The translations under genes were made by a program, and so were the position numbers. 64,000 bases of DNA, taken from NCBI GenBank assembly GCA_002205125.1, contig NIOE01000007.1, positions 1-64,000 of the forward strand, in the 5' to 3' direction. Below, one piece after another: positions 25,751 through 33,630 of the stretch. Origin of the DNA: Roseateles noduli (GTDB lineage Bacteria; Pseudomonadota; Gammaproteobacteria; Burkholderiales; Burkholderiaceae_C). Below the pieces are notes generated by a model. It saw nothing but the letters and a program-made list of their open reading frames with translations. It was not told where the DNA came from and searched no databases. Each line of letters starts with the position of its first letter. The first letter of the stretch is position 1.

Positions 25751-26956
25751 TCAGTGCATCCGGGAGGGCGGCGTTCCGGCGCCGTCGTCCGGCCCGGGCG
25801 TGCCGAGCAGCGGCGGCAGCAGGTCCAGCAACGTGCCGCCGAAGGGCGCGGGCCGGTCGCCGAGCAGGCGCGCCGCGAGCGGCTGCAGCGAGGCCACGTC
25901 GCGCGCCTCGCCGTCCAGCACGGCCTGCGCGTAGCGGCCCGAGAGGTTGTTCCGGTCCAGGCCGAGGGCGCGACGGATGGCTTCGGCGGCCGCCTCGCGG
26001 TCGCCGCGCACGGCCAGCACCACCGCCAGGCCGCCGTGGCTTTCGCCGAAGTTGCGGTCCAGGTCGATGGCACGTTCGAACGCGGCCTTCGCGGCCTCGA
26101 GGTCGTTCTGCAGCAGGCAGGTCCAACCCAGCGCATGCCAGGTGCCGACGTGGTGCGGGATGGCCTGTACCGCGCGGGTGAGTTGCGCGCGGGCCGCGTC
26201 GAGCCGGCGCTCCAGCAGGTCCGCGAAGCCCAGCGCGGACATCACGCGGCCGTCGGCGGGGTTTTGCTGCAGCGCGCGGTCCAGCAGCGCGCGGGCCAGG
26301 ACCGATTCGCCGCGCGCAAGCCCCACGGAGGCGCGCGCCACCAGCGCTTCGGCGGGACCGCCGGCCGTCTGCAGCGCGTGCTCCGACCAGGTGAGCGCCA
26401 GCGGCAGGTCGTTGCCGTCCACCGCCAGCAGCGCCGCGACGCCGGCCGCCGACGGCGCCAGTTGACCGGTCGCCGAGCGCGCACGGCTCCAGGCCAGCGC
26501 CTCGTCGATGCGGCTGGCGTGATGCATCAGGCGCAGCCACAGGGACTGGAGCGCCTCGTCCACCGGTTGCCGCGGATCGCTGCCGACCCAGGGTGCCAGT
26601 TCGAGCAGGCCGGCCTCGGGCGCGCCGTCGCGCAGCGCGATGAAGGCGAGGTCGTGCGCGGCCACGGGGCGGATCGCTTCCGGCGCGCCGCGGTCTTCCA
26701 GGATCGCGAGCAGCACCGCGCGCGCTTCCGGACGGCGCCCCTGGGCGAGCAGCCAATGCGCCTCGCGCAGCCGCCACGGCCAGGGATCGGTCGTCGTCGC
26801 CAGGCCGTGACGCAGATGGAATTCGGCGCGCGGTCCGTCGCCGGCCTGCAGGGCCGTCTCGAACGCGTCGCCGAGCAGGGTCTGGTTGTCGGGGTCCTCG
26901 CGCAGGAAACCTTCGAGCCGGGCGAGCCGTTGCGATGCGGGGGAGGTCGTCGTCAT
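25751..26956 (-). CDS. Tetratricopeptide-repeat protein
   Basis: 401 residues, soluble, made of successive helix-turn-helix TPR-like units; the clearest are in residues about 200-320 (ALLDRALQQNPADGRVMSAL, AFERAIDLDRNFGESHGGLA). No signal peptide. It lies between fliA (34 bases upstream) and the GT4 gene (8 bases downstream). In several proteobacteria TPR proteins pair with or are fused to protein-modifying glycosyltransferases, so a scaffold role for the GT4 enzyme is a reasonable guess. Not recognised as a named gene. Confidence 0.78.
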   Translation of the reverse strand: MTTTSPASQRLARLEGFLREDPDNQTLLGDAFETALQAGDGPRAEFHLRHGLATTTDPWPWRLREAHWLLAQGRRPEARAVLLAILEDRGAPEAIRPVAAHDLAFIALRDGAPEAGLLELAPWVGSDPRQPVDEALQSLWLRLMHHASRIDEALAWSRARSATGQLAPSAAGVAALLAVDGNDLPLALTWSEHALQTAGGPAEALVARASVGLARGESVLARALLDRALQQNPADGRVMSALGFADLLERRLDAARAQLTRAVQAIPHHVGTWHALGWTCLLQNDLEAAKAAFERAIDLDRNFGESHGGLAVVLAVRGDREAAAEAIRRALGLDRNNLSGRYAQAVLDGEARDVASLQPLAARLLGDRPAPFGGTLLDLLPPLLGTPGPDDGAGTPPSRMH

Positions 26957-26990
26957 GGAATGTCGATCGGTGCGTTGCGGTTGTGTCGGG

Positions 26991-27836
26991 TCACCAGGCC
27001 ACGTCCACGGAACGGGTCGCGTGGAGCTTGTCGCGCAGCAGTTGCAGGCCGCGGCGGTGGATCTGGGAGATGCGGCTCTTCGTCAGCTCGAGGCGCCTGG
27101 CGATGTCCTCGAACGAATGCTCATGCAGGTAGTGTGCCGTGATCACCGTCTGCTCCTGCGGCGGCAGATGGCGCACGAGCTCGTGCAGCCGCTGCCGCAG
27201 CTGCCTGACCTCGATGCGCTGGTAGGCCAGCGGCGCGCCGCCGACGCCGATGTCGGGCGAGTCCTCGCGCGCGACCATGCCGGTGTCGTCCAGCAGGCAG
27301 CCCAGCGCGATGCCGATGCCGATCTCCGCCAGGTAGCGGAACAGCTCCTCCGGCGCCGACTTCGCGTCGGGCAGGGGCGCGCCGGGCTCGCGGGCATGTG
27401 CGATCACGGACTCGGTCCGTTCCTTGCGCAGCCGCTGCCGCACGGCGATCTGCTGCTGCTTCTCGGTCAGGCGCTCGATGCCGTCCAGGATCGCGCCGTG
27501 CATCCGGCGCGACGCGTAGGTCCGGAACTGCGCGCCCTTGTCGGGGTCGTAGCGGTCGATGCATTCCACCAGCGCCAGGCTGGCGAGCTGGTGGTACTCG
27601 GCGAACTCGATCTCGTCGTGGATGCGGCGGGCGTAGTAGGTCGCCGCCACGATGCGCGCGTAGTCGAGGTAGTGCGCGATCAGCTGCTGGCGCAGCGCCT
27701 GGTCCCCGGAGGCGCGGAACAGCGACCAGAGCTCGTGCTCGCGCCCGGCCGCCGACGCCGGCGCGGACGCGGGCGCGTCCACGTCCGGCGAGGGCGGCTC
27801 GACGTGGGCAGGCGAGGGGGCGGCGCGGCGCGGCAT
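26991..27836 (-). CDS. fliA: Flagellar-type sigma factor (sigma-28 / FliA family)
   Basis: 281 residues, GAGG ribosome site, 7 bases after fliP. Region 2 is clear (residues about 65-115: FAEYHQLASLALVECIDRYD, then FRTYASRRMHGAILDGI) and region 4 at the C-terminus has a helix-turn-helix (SFEDIARRLELTKSRISQIH). A 30-residue Ala/Pro-rich N-terminal extension precedes it. FliA sigma factors normally transcribe filament, motor and chemotaxis genes, none of which is in this cluster, so its regulon must lie elsewhere or be unusual. No FlgM anti-sigma gene is visible nearby. Confidence 0.85.
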   Translation of the reverse strand: MPRRAAPSPAHVEPPSPDVDAPASAPASAAGREHELWSLFRASGDQALRQQLIAHYLDYARIVAATYYARRIHDEIEFAEYHQLASLALVECIDRYDPDKGAQFRTYASRRMHGAILDGIERLTEKQQQIAVRQRLRKERTESVIAHAREPGAPLPDAKSAPEELFRYLAEIGIGIALGCLLDDTGMVAREDSPDIGVGGAPLAYQRIEVRQLRQRLHELVRHLPPQEQTVITAHYLHEHSFEDIARRLELTKSRISQIHRRGLQLLRDKLHATRSVDVAW

Positions 27837-27843
27837 GTCGACC

Positions 27844-28818
27844 TCAGTGGAACGAACCCACGAGGGCCTTGAGGATCAGGCTCCACCCGTCGACCAGGAT
27901 GAACATCAGCACCTTGAGCGGCAGTGCGATGGTCGTGGGCGGCATCATCATCATGCCCAGCGCCATCAGGATGCTGGACACGATCAGGTCGATGAGCAGG
28001 AAGGGCAGGAAGATCACGAAGCCGATCTGGAACGCCGCGCGCAGCTCCGACAGCATGAAGGCCGGGATCAGCTGCACGTTGCTGATGTCGTCCATGGTCT
28101 GCGGCGCCTTGGCCTTGGACAGCTCCACCATCAGCGCCAGGTCCTGCTCGCGGGTCTGGCGCACCATGAAGTCGCGCAGCGGCCGGCTGGCGCGGTCGAA
28201 GGCCACGTCCGCGCCCACGGTGCCCTGCATGAAGGGCTGCAGCGCGTGCTCGTTGAGCTCGTGCAGCACCGGCGACATCGTGAACAGCGTCAGGAACAGC
28301 GCCAGGCCGATCAGCACGGTGTTGGGCGGCGTCTCCGGCATGCCGATGGCGTGCCGCAGCATCGACAGCACGATGATGATGCGCAGGAACGCGGTGACGC
28401 ACACGATGATGGCCGGCAGCACCGCCAGGACCGTGAGGCCCATGACGATGCGCACCGCCAGCGCGGTGTCCGTGCCCTGGCCCTTGCCGGAGGTCGGCAG
28501 GCGGAAGTCGACGCCGGTGCCCTCGCCGGGTCGGCGCGGCTCGACGCGCGGCGCGGCGGCGCGGCCGGCGCTCGTCGTCGATCCGGTGCCGGTGCCGGTG
28601 GTGGTGGTGCCGGTGGAAGCGGTCTCCGTGCCGTTGGCGGCCGACCGATCAGCGCCGTCGGAGGCCGCGGGCGATGCCGACGGCAACGCCGCCACGGGGG
28701 CGGGCGAGGGGACGTCCACCACGTGGAGTGTGTCGCGCGTGGTCGGCGCCGACTGGGCCAGTGCCGGACCGGCACTCAGCAGCCACGCGCAGGCGATGGC
28801 AAGCAGCAGGCGGATCAC
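27844..28818 (-). CDS. fliP: Flagellar export gate protein FliP
   Basis: 324 residues from GTG 28818, which overlaps the fliO stop (GTGA). A signal peptide (ending near ALAQ) is followed by about 80 residues of Ala/Thr/Gly/Ser-rich low complexity, then the conserved FliP core with four membrane segments (FLRIIIVLSMLRHA, IALPLKVLMFILVDGW). Typical FliP is about 245-260 residues, so the linker is an unusual insertion. It forms the inner-membrane export pore with FliQ and FliR, here encoded at opposite ends of the run. Confidence 0.95.
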   Translation of the reverse strand: MIRLLLAIACAWLLSAGPALAQSAPTTRDTLHVVDVPSPAPVAALPSASPAASDGADRSAANGTETASTGTTTTGTGTGSTTSAGRAAAPRVEPRRPGEGTGVDFRLPTSGKGQGTDTALAVRIVMGLTVLAVLPAIIVCVTAFLRIIIVLSMLRHAIGMPETPPNTVLIGLALFLTLFTMSPVLHELNEHALQPFMQGTVGADVAFDRASRPLRDFMVRQTREQDLALMVELSKAKAPQTMDDISNVQLIPAFMLSELRAAFQIGFVIFLPFLLIDLIVSSILMALGMMMMPPTTIALPLKVLMFILVDGWSLILKALVGSFH

Positions 28819-29330
28819 GGGGCGGTCTCCGGCTGGGGCGCGGGATCGATGCGGTCGATGACCACCGGCGCGGCGGTGCCGCCGACGGCCAGCAGCAGCT
28901 TGCGGCCTTCCCACTCCACCACATGCAGGCGCGTGTGGACGTCCAGGCGCAGGCCCGCCGTCACGCGCAGGTCGGAGGTCGGCGTCGACGTCAACCGCGC
29001 GGACAGTCCGGGCAGCGTCAGGCCACCCTGGCGGCGGCGATGCCACCACGCGGCCACGGAGGCCAGCACGAGCAGCAGCAGGAAGACCGCGCCGGCGACG
29101 GGGAAGCCCGGTTCGTCGGCGTCGCGGCGCAGCGGCAGCGGTTGCAGCAGCCGCGGCGCCGAGGCCGCGGCGGAAGCGGCCGCGGCCTCCATCGCTGCGC
29201 TCGCTGCCGTTGCCGCGGTCGTGGCCGCAGTCGTCGCGGTCGACGAGTCGGCCGCCGTCGCGATCGACGGGAGGATCAGACCGGCGGACGCCAGCGCGAC
29301 GCCGGCGAGCCGGACGGAGAGACGTCGCAT
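28815..29330 (-). CDS. fliO: Flagellar biosynthesis protein FliO
   Basis: 171 residues. Cleavable-looking signal peptide, an Ala/Thr/Ser-rich periplasmic stretch, one strong membrane segment (GAVFLLLLVLASVAAWW) followed by basic residues, and a small cytosolic domain ending in a valine-rich strand. This matches FliO, which helps FliP assemble in the membrane. It starts 4 bases after the fliM/N stop and overlaps fliP by 4 bases. FliO is weakly conserved, so position is part of the identification. Confidence 0.82.
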   Translation of the reverse strand: MRRLSVRLAGVALASAGLILPSIATAADSSTATTAATTAATAASAAMEAAAASAAASAPRLLQPLPLRRDADEPGFPVAGAVFLLLLVLASVAAWWHRRRQGGLTLPGLSARLTSTPTSDLRVTAGLRLDVHTRLHVVEWEGRKLLLAVGGTAAPVVIDRIDPAPQPETAP

Positions 29331-29334
29331 GGGG

Positions 29335-30684
29335 TCAGACCTTGAGCGGGGTCGGGATCTCGGAGAGCCGGACGGCGAACTGGTCGTCCACCGCGACGAG
29401 CTGTCCGCGCGCCACCACCTTGCCTTCGAGCAGGATGTCCACCGGCTGGTCGACGAGGCGGTCCAGCACGAACACTTCGTGCTCCCTGGCCGACATCAGC
29501 TGGCCGACGGTCAGCTCGACGTGGCCGACGCAGACCTGCAGCCGGGTGCGGATGTTGTGCAGCGGATTGACGGCCTCGCCGATCGCCGGGCGCGCGCCCG
29601 TCGGGATGTCGTGGAGTTCGTTCAGCGCGAGCACGTGCGCCGTCGGCGCCGAATCGGCGCGGGAGGAGGTGGAGTCGTTCATGAGGCGGTCGGCCGGGTG
29701 GCCGGAAACAGGGGTGTCGGAAGTCGGGAGCAGTTCGACGGCGCGGTGGCCGTCGCGGGCGCCGAGGTAGCCCAGGCAGGCGATGCGGGCGTCGTCCGGC
29801 GCGCGCAGCTCGAGCGGCCGCTCCAGCCGGTGCGGCAGCGGGAGCACGTCGCCCACGCGCAGCGATTGCAGGGTGCCGAGGTCGATGACCACCGGCGCGA
29901 GCTCCACGCGCAATGCGGCGGTGTGGGCGGCGATCGCGGCGGTCACGGTGGACTGCAGCGGCGGAAGCGCCGCGGCGGCGCCGGGGCGAGGCAGGTCGCG
30001 CAGCAGCGTCGCGGCGCTGTCGCCGTCCAGCAGCAGCCACAGCGTCAGCGTTTCAGCGCCGCGCAGGTCCAGCCGGGCGATCACGCTGCCGCTCCATGCG
30101 GCGACGCGCGGCGGCATCGACCGTCCGGCGGAGCCGTGCAGCGCGTGACCGAAGCGGCGCGACAGCTCGTCGCCGAGTTCGTCCGTCGCCAGCTGGGCGG
30201 CCTCATAGGCGATGGAGCCGTCGGCGGCGCGGCCGAACATCGCGCGTCCGACGGACTGCGCGAGCGTTTCGCCCTGGCCGAGTGGCCCGTGCACGGCGTG
30301 CACGCCGTGCGAGCCGGCGCTCGTCGCACCCGTCCAGATCCAGGGCAGGCCGGAGCCCGCCTGGCCCAGCCAGCCGTGCCAGGCGTCCGGTCCGGTCGGC
30401 GCGCCGTCGGGCCGCTGCTGCGCGTTGGACAGCGCGAGGTCTTCCAGCGTCAGGTCCCAGCGCGCGGTCCAGGCGCGCAGGCAGCCGTCCAGGCGCTGCG
30501 ACAGCGTCGTCAGCGCGCCGGCGGACCACCACCGCAGCGCGCGCGCCGCGGCCGGGTCGGTCAGGATCGTGTCCGGCGTCGTCGTCCGCGCGACCGGCGT
30601 CGATGGCGTTGCCCGCATCGAGGGCATTGAGGGCCACGAGGGCGTCGTCGGCGCTGCTTGCGTCAATGTCGTCACTGGCGTCAC
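29335..30684 (-). CDS. Fused FliM-FliN switch/C-ring protein
   Basis: 449 residues from GTG 30684, directly after the flgE stop. One polypeptide carries two SpoA-type domains: a FliM-like one at about 250-330 (VVIDLGTLQSLRVGDVLPL) and a FliN-like one at about 370-445 (LHNIRTRLQVCVGHVELTVG ending RLSEI). The N-terminus has no LSQxEIDALL CheY-binding motif. An in-frame ATG at 29682 would give a 115-residue FliN-like product, recalling internal starts known for SctQ proteins of type III systems. Normal FliM (about 330 aa) and FliN (about 110-140 aa) are separate genes. Confidence 0.85.
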   Translation of the reverse strand: MTPVTTLTQAAPTTPSWPSMPSMRATPSTPVARTTTPDTILTDPAAARALRWWSAGALTTLSQRLDGCLRAWTARWDLTLEDLALSNAQQRPDGAPTGPDAWHGWLGQAGSGLPWIWTGATSAGSHGVHAVHGPLGQGETLAQSVGRAMFGRAADGSIAYEAAQLATDELGDELSRRFGHALHGSAGRSMPPRVAAWSGSVIARLDLRGAETLTLWLLLDGDSAATLLRDLPRPGAAAALPPLQSTVTAAIAAHTAALRVELAPVVIDLGTLQSLRVGDVLPLPHRLERPLELRAPDDARIACLGYLGARDGHRAVELLPTSDTPVSGHPADRLMNDSTSSRADSAPTAHVLALNELHDIPTGARPAIGEAVNPLHNIRTRLQVCVGHVELTVGQLMSAREHEVFVLDRLVDQPVDILLEGKVVARGQLVAVDDQFAVRLSEIPTPLKV

Positions 30685-31860
30685 TTACTTCTTCATCGAG
30701 AACAGCTGCTGCAGCATCTCGTTGGCGGTGGACACGATCTGCGAGGAGGCCTGGTAGCCGCGCTGCATGATCACGAGGTCGCTGAACTGCTGGGAGAGGT
30801 CCACGTTGGAGAGCTCGATCTCCCCGGAGCGGATGACGCCGAAGGTGCGTCCGTCGGCGACGCCGACGTGCCAGGCGGCGGGATCGCGGACCTGGAACTG
30901 GTTGTCGCCCACGGCGAGGGCCGCGTCGGCCGAATCGAAGCGCGCCAGCGCGATCTGCCGGCCCTTGACCGTCTGCTGGTTGGTGTAGTTCAGCACCAGC
31001 GTGCCGGTGCCGTCGAAGGTGGCGGCGCTCAGCGAGCCGGCCGCGTAGCCATCCTGCTTGCTGACCGCCAGCGTGGACACGTCGCCCGACGCGAACGAGC
31101 GCACCTCGCCGCTGAAGTCCAGCAGCAGCGGCATGTCGGGCTGGCCCGCCGGCTTGTAGACGATGTTGATCTTGGCGCTGGCGGCGGTGGGCTTGCCGTC
31201 GGCGAACTCCAGCGTGCCGGTGCCGACGGTGGCCGTGCCCTCCATCAGCTTCAGCGCCCACTTCAGCCCCGTGCGGGTGGCCGACAGCGTCAGCGTGTGG
31301 TCGGCGCCGGAGGCGTCGTAGACCTTGATGTTGCTGACGGTCTGCGCGTTGGTCGTCGTGCTGGGCAGGTTGCCCTGGAAGCTCAGCGTCTGCGTGGCCT
31401 TGGCGTCGTTGGTGCGGTACTGGTCCAGCGAGATCGCCGAGAAGTTGCCGCCGCCGTCGGAGGACATCACCTGGCTGCCGTCGGCGCGGTTGACCAGCAC
31501 GCCGGCGGGGCTGAACTCGAACTGGCCGGCGCGGCTGTAGTGGAGCTGCCCCTCGTCGTTGCGCAGCACGAAGAGGCCTTCGCCGTCGACGGCCAGGTCC
31601 AGGTCGTTGCCGGTCTTGCGCAGCTCGCCCTGCTTGAAGTTCATCGACGTCGTGTACGTCGTCACGCCGTAGCCGACCTGGCCGTGACCGAAGGTGTCGC
31701 CGCCGGCCGCGTCCTCGTTCGAATAGAACATGTCGGCGAACTGCAGCGACGAGCTCTTGAAGCCCGGCGTGTTCAGGTTGGCGGTGTTGTTGGCGATGAC
31801 GCGCAGGCCGTGCGAGTAGCTCATCAGGCCGCTCATGCCGACGAAGATGGATTCGAGCAT
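30685..31860 (-). CDS. flgE: Flagellar hook protein FlgE
   Basis: 391 residues with GGGAGA before the ATG. The N-terminal rod-type motif SYSHGLRVIANNTANLNTPG and a C-terminal helix (NVDLSQQFSDLVIMQRGYQA then SQIVSTANEMLQ) are the coiled-coil ends of hook/rod proteins. The central D1/D2 region is of normal hook length (about 400 aa in E. coli). It is preceded by flgD (hook cap) and fliK (hook ruler), forming a hook module. Confidence 0.95.
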   Translation of the reverse strand: MLESIFVGMSGLMSYSHGLRVIANNTANLNTPGFKSSSLQFADMFYSNEDAAGGDTFGHGQVGYGVTTYTTSMNFKQGELRKTGNDLDLAVDGEGLFVLRNDEGQLHYSRAGQFEFSPAGVLVNRADGSQVMSSDGGGNFSAISLDQYRTNDAKATQTLSFQGNLPSTTTNAQTVSNIKVYDASGADHTLTLSATRTGLKWALKLMEGTATVGTGTLEFADGKPTAASAKINIVYKPAGQPDMPLLLDFSGEVRSFASGDVSTLAVSKQDGYAAGSLSAATFDGTGTLVLNYTNQQTVKGRQIALARFDSADAALAVGDNQFQVRDPAAWHVGVADGRTFGVIRSGEIELSNVDLSQQFSDLVIMQRGYQASSQIVSTANEMLQQLFSMKK

Positions 31861-31879
31861 GGTGTCTCCCGGAGGGACC

Positions 31880-32284
31880 TCAGCGCACGGCCGAGATCTG
31901 GTTGAGGCTGAGGTTGGAGAGCGTCGCGCCGGCGCTGGTGCGCACCGAGATCGACGGCGAATCGCCGGCCAGCGACAGCGACGCGACGGTGCCGGTGACG
32001 GTGCCGGTCTCGGTGGTCACGTCGACGGTGCGGCCGATCAGGCCGACCGACTGCAGCGCGGCCTGCGTCGACAGCAGCGCGTCGAGCTTGCCGTTGAGCT
32101 GCTGCGTCTGTTCCAGCGAGGTGAACTGCGCCATCTGCGCCATGAACTCCTGGTTGTCCATGGGCTTGAGGGGATCCTGGAAGGTGAGCTGCGTCAGCAG
32201 GATCTTCAGGAAGTCGTCCATGCCCAGGCCGTTGGCCTGGAGGGTGGTGTTGGAGGTGCCGCCGACGGCGCCGATGCTGTCCAT
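31880..32284 (-). CDS. flgD: Hook-assembly scaffolding protein FlgD (short form)
   Basis: 134 residues. The conserved N-terminal region is intact: DDFLKILLTQLTFQDPLKPM, then EFMAQMAQFTSLEQ. After it only a short beta-rich domain remains (GLIGRTVDVTTETGTVTG); the Ig-like domain present in typical about 220-residue FlgD is missing. FlgD caps the growing hook. The start codon abuts the fliK stop (TGA-ATG), so translation is probably coupled. Confidence 0.9.
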   Translation of the reverse strand: MDSIGAVGGTSNTTLQANGLGMDDFLKILLTQLTFQDPLKPMDNQEFMAQMAQFTSLEQTQQLNGKLDALLSTQAALQSVGLIGRTVDVTTETGTVTGTVASLSLAGDSPSISVRTSAGATLSNLSLNQISAVR

Positions 32285-33151
32285 TCAGAACTCCCGGGTG
32301 GTGAGGTGTGCCACGACGTCCACCGCGGGACGGGTCGAGGGGTGAGGGGTGTCCGGCACGGCCAGGGCCGCGCCGTTGCAGGTGATGCGGCCCGCGCGCA
32401 AGCCCTGGTCGCGCAGCCAGCGCACGACGGCGCCGGCGACCTCGGCCGCCGGCGGCGCCGAGCGCGCGTCCAGGCCGATCCAGACCTGTGCGGTGTCGCC
32501 TTGCCATTGCACGTGCACGCGCACGGGAGATCGGGTCTGCGACTGCGATGGCGACGGCGATGGCGACGGCGATGGCGACGCGCCCAGGTACCCGGCGAGC
32601 CGGCCCGCGTCGATGGCGGACGTGTCAGTCCCACCGGCCGCACCGGCAGCGCGGGTCGCCTCGTTCGCGGCGATGTCGGCGGTCGACGCCTCGCGCGTGG
32701 ACGGGGTGCGCGCGCGCAGGCCCGTCTCGTGATCGACGGAGCGAAGGTCCGGCTCGCCGTCGATGGTGGGCAGGGCGCGGCGCGCCGATGGCGTGCCGAT
32801 CTGCGACGACGCCACGCGATCCGCCGCAGCGGCGCCGGCTGGCCGGGCCGTCTCGGCGACGGCGGTGGAGACGTCCATCCACGGCACGGGCGGACGCGGC
32901 AACGGCTTCGAGGTCGGGGCCGTCGCAGGCGCGGCGGAGCGACGACTGAGGTCGGCCGCCGTCGATCCGGAGGCGGATGTCGGGGCGGCGTCGTGGCGGA
33001 ACCAGTCGCGCGTCTGCGCGCGCTCCATCTCGCGCTGCCAGGCCTCCTTGGCCGGCGCGCCGTCCTGGCCGGGTCCGCCCGATGGGGTCGAAGCGCCTGG
33101 CGGCGTACCGATCGGTGCCGGCATCGTGCCGGTCGGGGTCAGGAGGCTCAT
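32285..33151 (-). CDS. fliK: Hook-length control protein FliK (divergent)
   Basis: 288 residues, Ala/Pro/Ser/Thr-rich and largely unstructured in the N-terminal two thirds, with a compact C-terminal domain (VRVHVQWQGDTAQVWIGLDA then GAVVRWLRDQGLRAGRITCN). The domain is weakly like the substrate-specificity switch of FliK. A hexanucleotide repeat (units ggcgat/ggcgac, about 32544-32580) encodes a run of Ser-Pro/Ser-Gln dipeptides. Overlaps fliJ as ATGA. Assigned largely from position between fliJ and flgD, composition and the C-terminal fold. Confidence 0.7.
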   Translation of the reverse strand: MSLLTPTGTMPAPIGTPPGASTPSGGPGQDGAPAKEAWQREMERAQTRDWFRHDAAPTSASGSTAADLSRRSAAPATAPTSKPLPRPPVPWMDVSTAVAETARPAGAAAADRVASSQIGTPSARRALPTIDGEPDLRSVDHETGLRARTPSTREASTADIAANEATRAAGAAGGTDTSAIDAGRLAGYLGASPSPSPSPSPSQSQTRSPVRVHVQWQGDTAQVWIGLDARSAPPAAEVAGAVVRWLRDQGLRAGRITCNGAALAVPDTPHPSTRPAVDVVAHLTTREF

Positions 33152-33630
33152 GCGGCCTCCCGACCCGGCGTGGGGGACGGACGCCAGCCGGCGCGGGCCA
33201 GCCAGTCGTCGTCGGCCTGGATGACGGCGAGGCGGCGTTGTTCCGCCAGGTGTTCCTCGCGGCAGCGGTCCCGGTCCTCGTCGATCGCGTCCAGCGCGAG
33301 TTGCTGCTTGCCGACGCGGCGCAGCAGCTCCGCCTGTGCGGCGTCGGCCGCGTCGCGTTCGGCGCGCAGCTTCGTCAGGCGTTGTTGCGCATCGGTGAGG
33401 TAGGCCAGCCGCGCCAGCGACTGCGACGGGTCGATGCGCGCGGCCGCGGCGGCGCGACCTTCGAGCGCCAGAGCCTCCAGCCGGGACTCGAGCGCCAGCG
33501 TTTCGTCGCGCAGCGCGGCCGCTTTGGCGGTCGCGGCGGCGAGGTCGCGCTGCAGCGCGTCGAGCTGCCATTGCGCCTTCTGGCGCACCGGCTCCAGGGC
33601 GTAGACGAAACCGCGCAGGTCGCCGCTCAT
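33148..33630 (-). CDS. fliJ: Flagellar export chaperone/stalk protein FliJ
   Basis: 160 residues, almost wholly helical coiled coil with Arg/Gln/Glu heptads (LEPVRQKAQWQLDALQRDLA at the N-terminus). Size and composition fit FliJ, the central stalk of the FliI ATPase ring that contacts FlhA. ATGA overlaps both with fliI upstream and fliK downstream show tight coupling. FliJ is poorly conserved, so gene order adds to the call. Confidence 0.82.
   Translation of the reverse strand: MSGDLRGFVYALEPVRQKAQWQLDALQRDLAAATAKAAALRDETLALESRLEALALEGRAAAAARIDPSQSLARLAYLTDAQQRLTKLRAERDAADAAQAELLRRVGKQQLALDAIDEDRDRCREEHLAEQRRLAVIQADDDWLARAGWRPSPTPGREAA

Noticed and set aside
25743-26777. Upstream extension of the GT4 glycosyltransferase into the TPR gene
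   Set aside because: The extra residues are Arg/Ala/Gly-rich with no domain and come from a second frame over the TPR gene. The ATG at 25742 directly precedes the conserved MKVLVIHQNFPGQF start.
32544-32580. Short tandem units as a CRISPR-like or phase-variable array
   Set aside because: Units are six bases, have no spacers and keep the frame, so they are simple coding repeats in fliK (and likewise in fliG).
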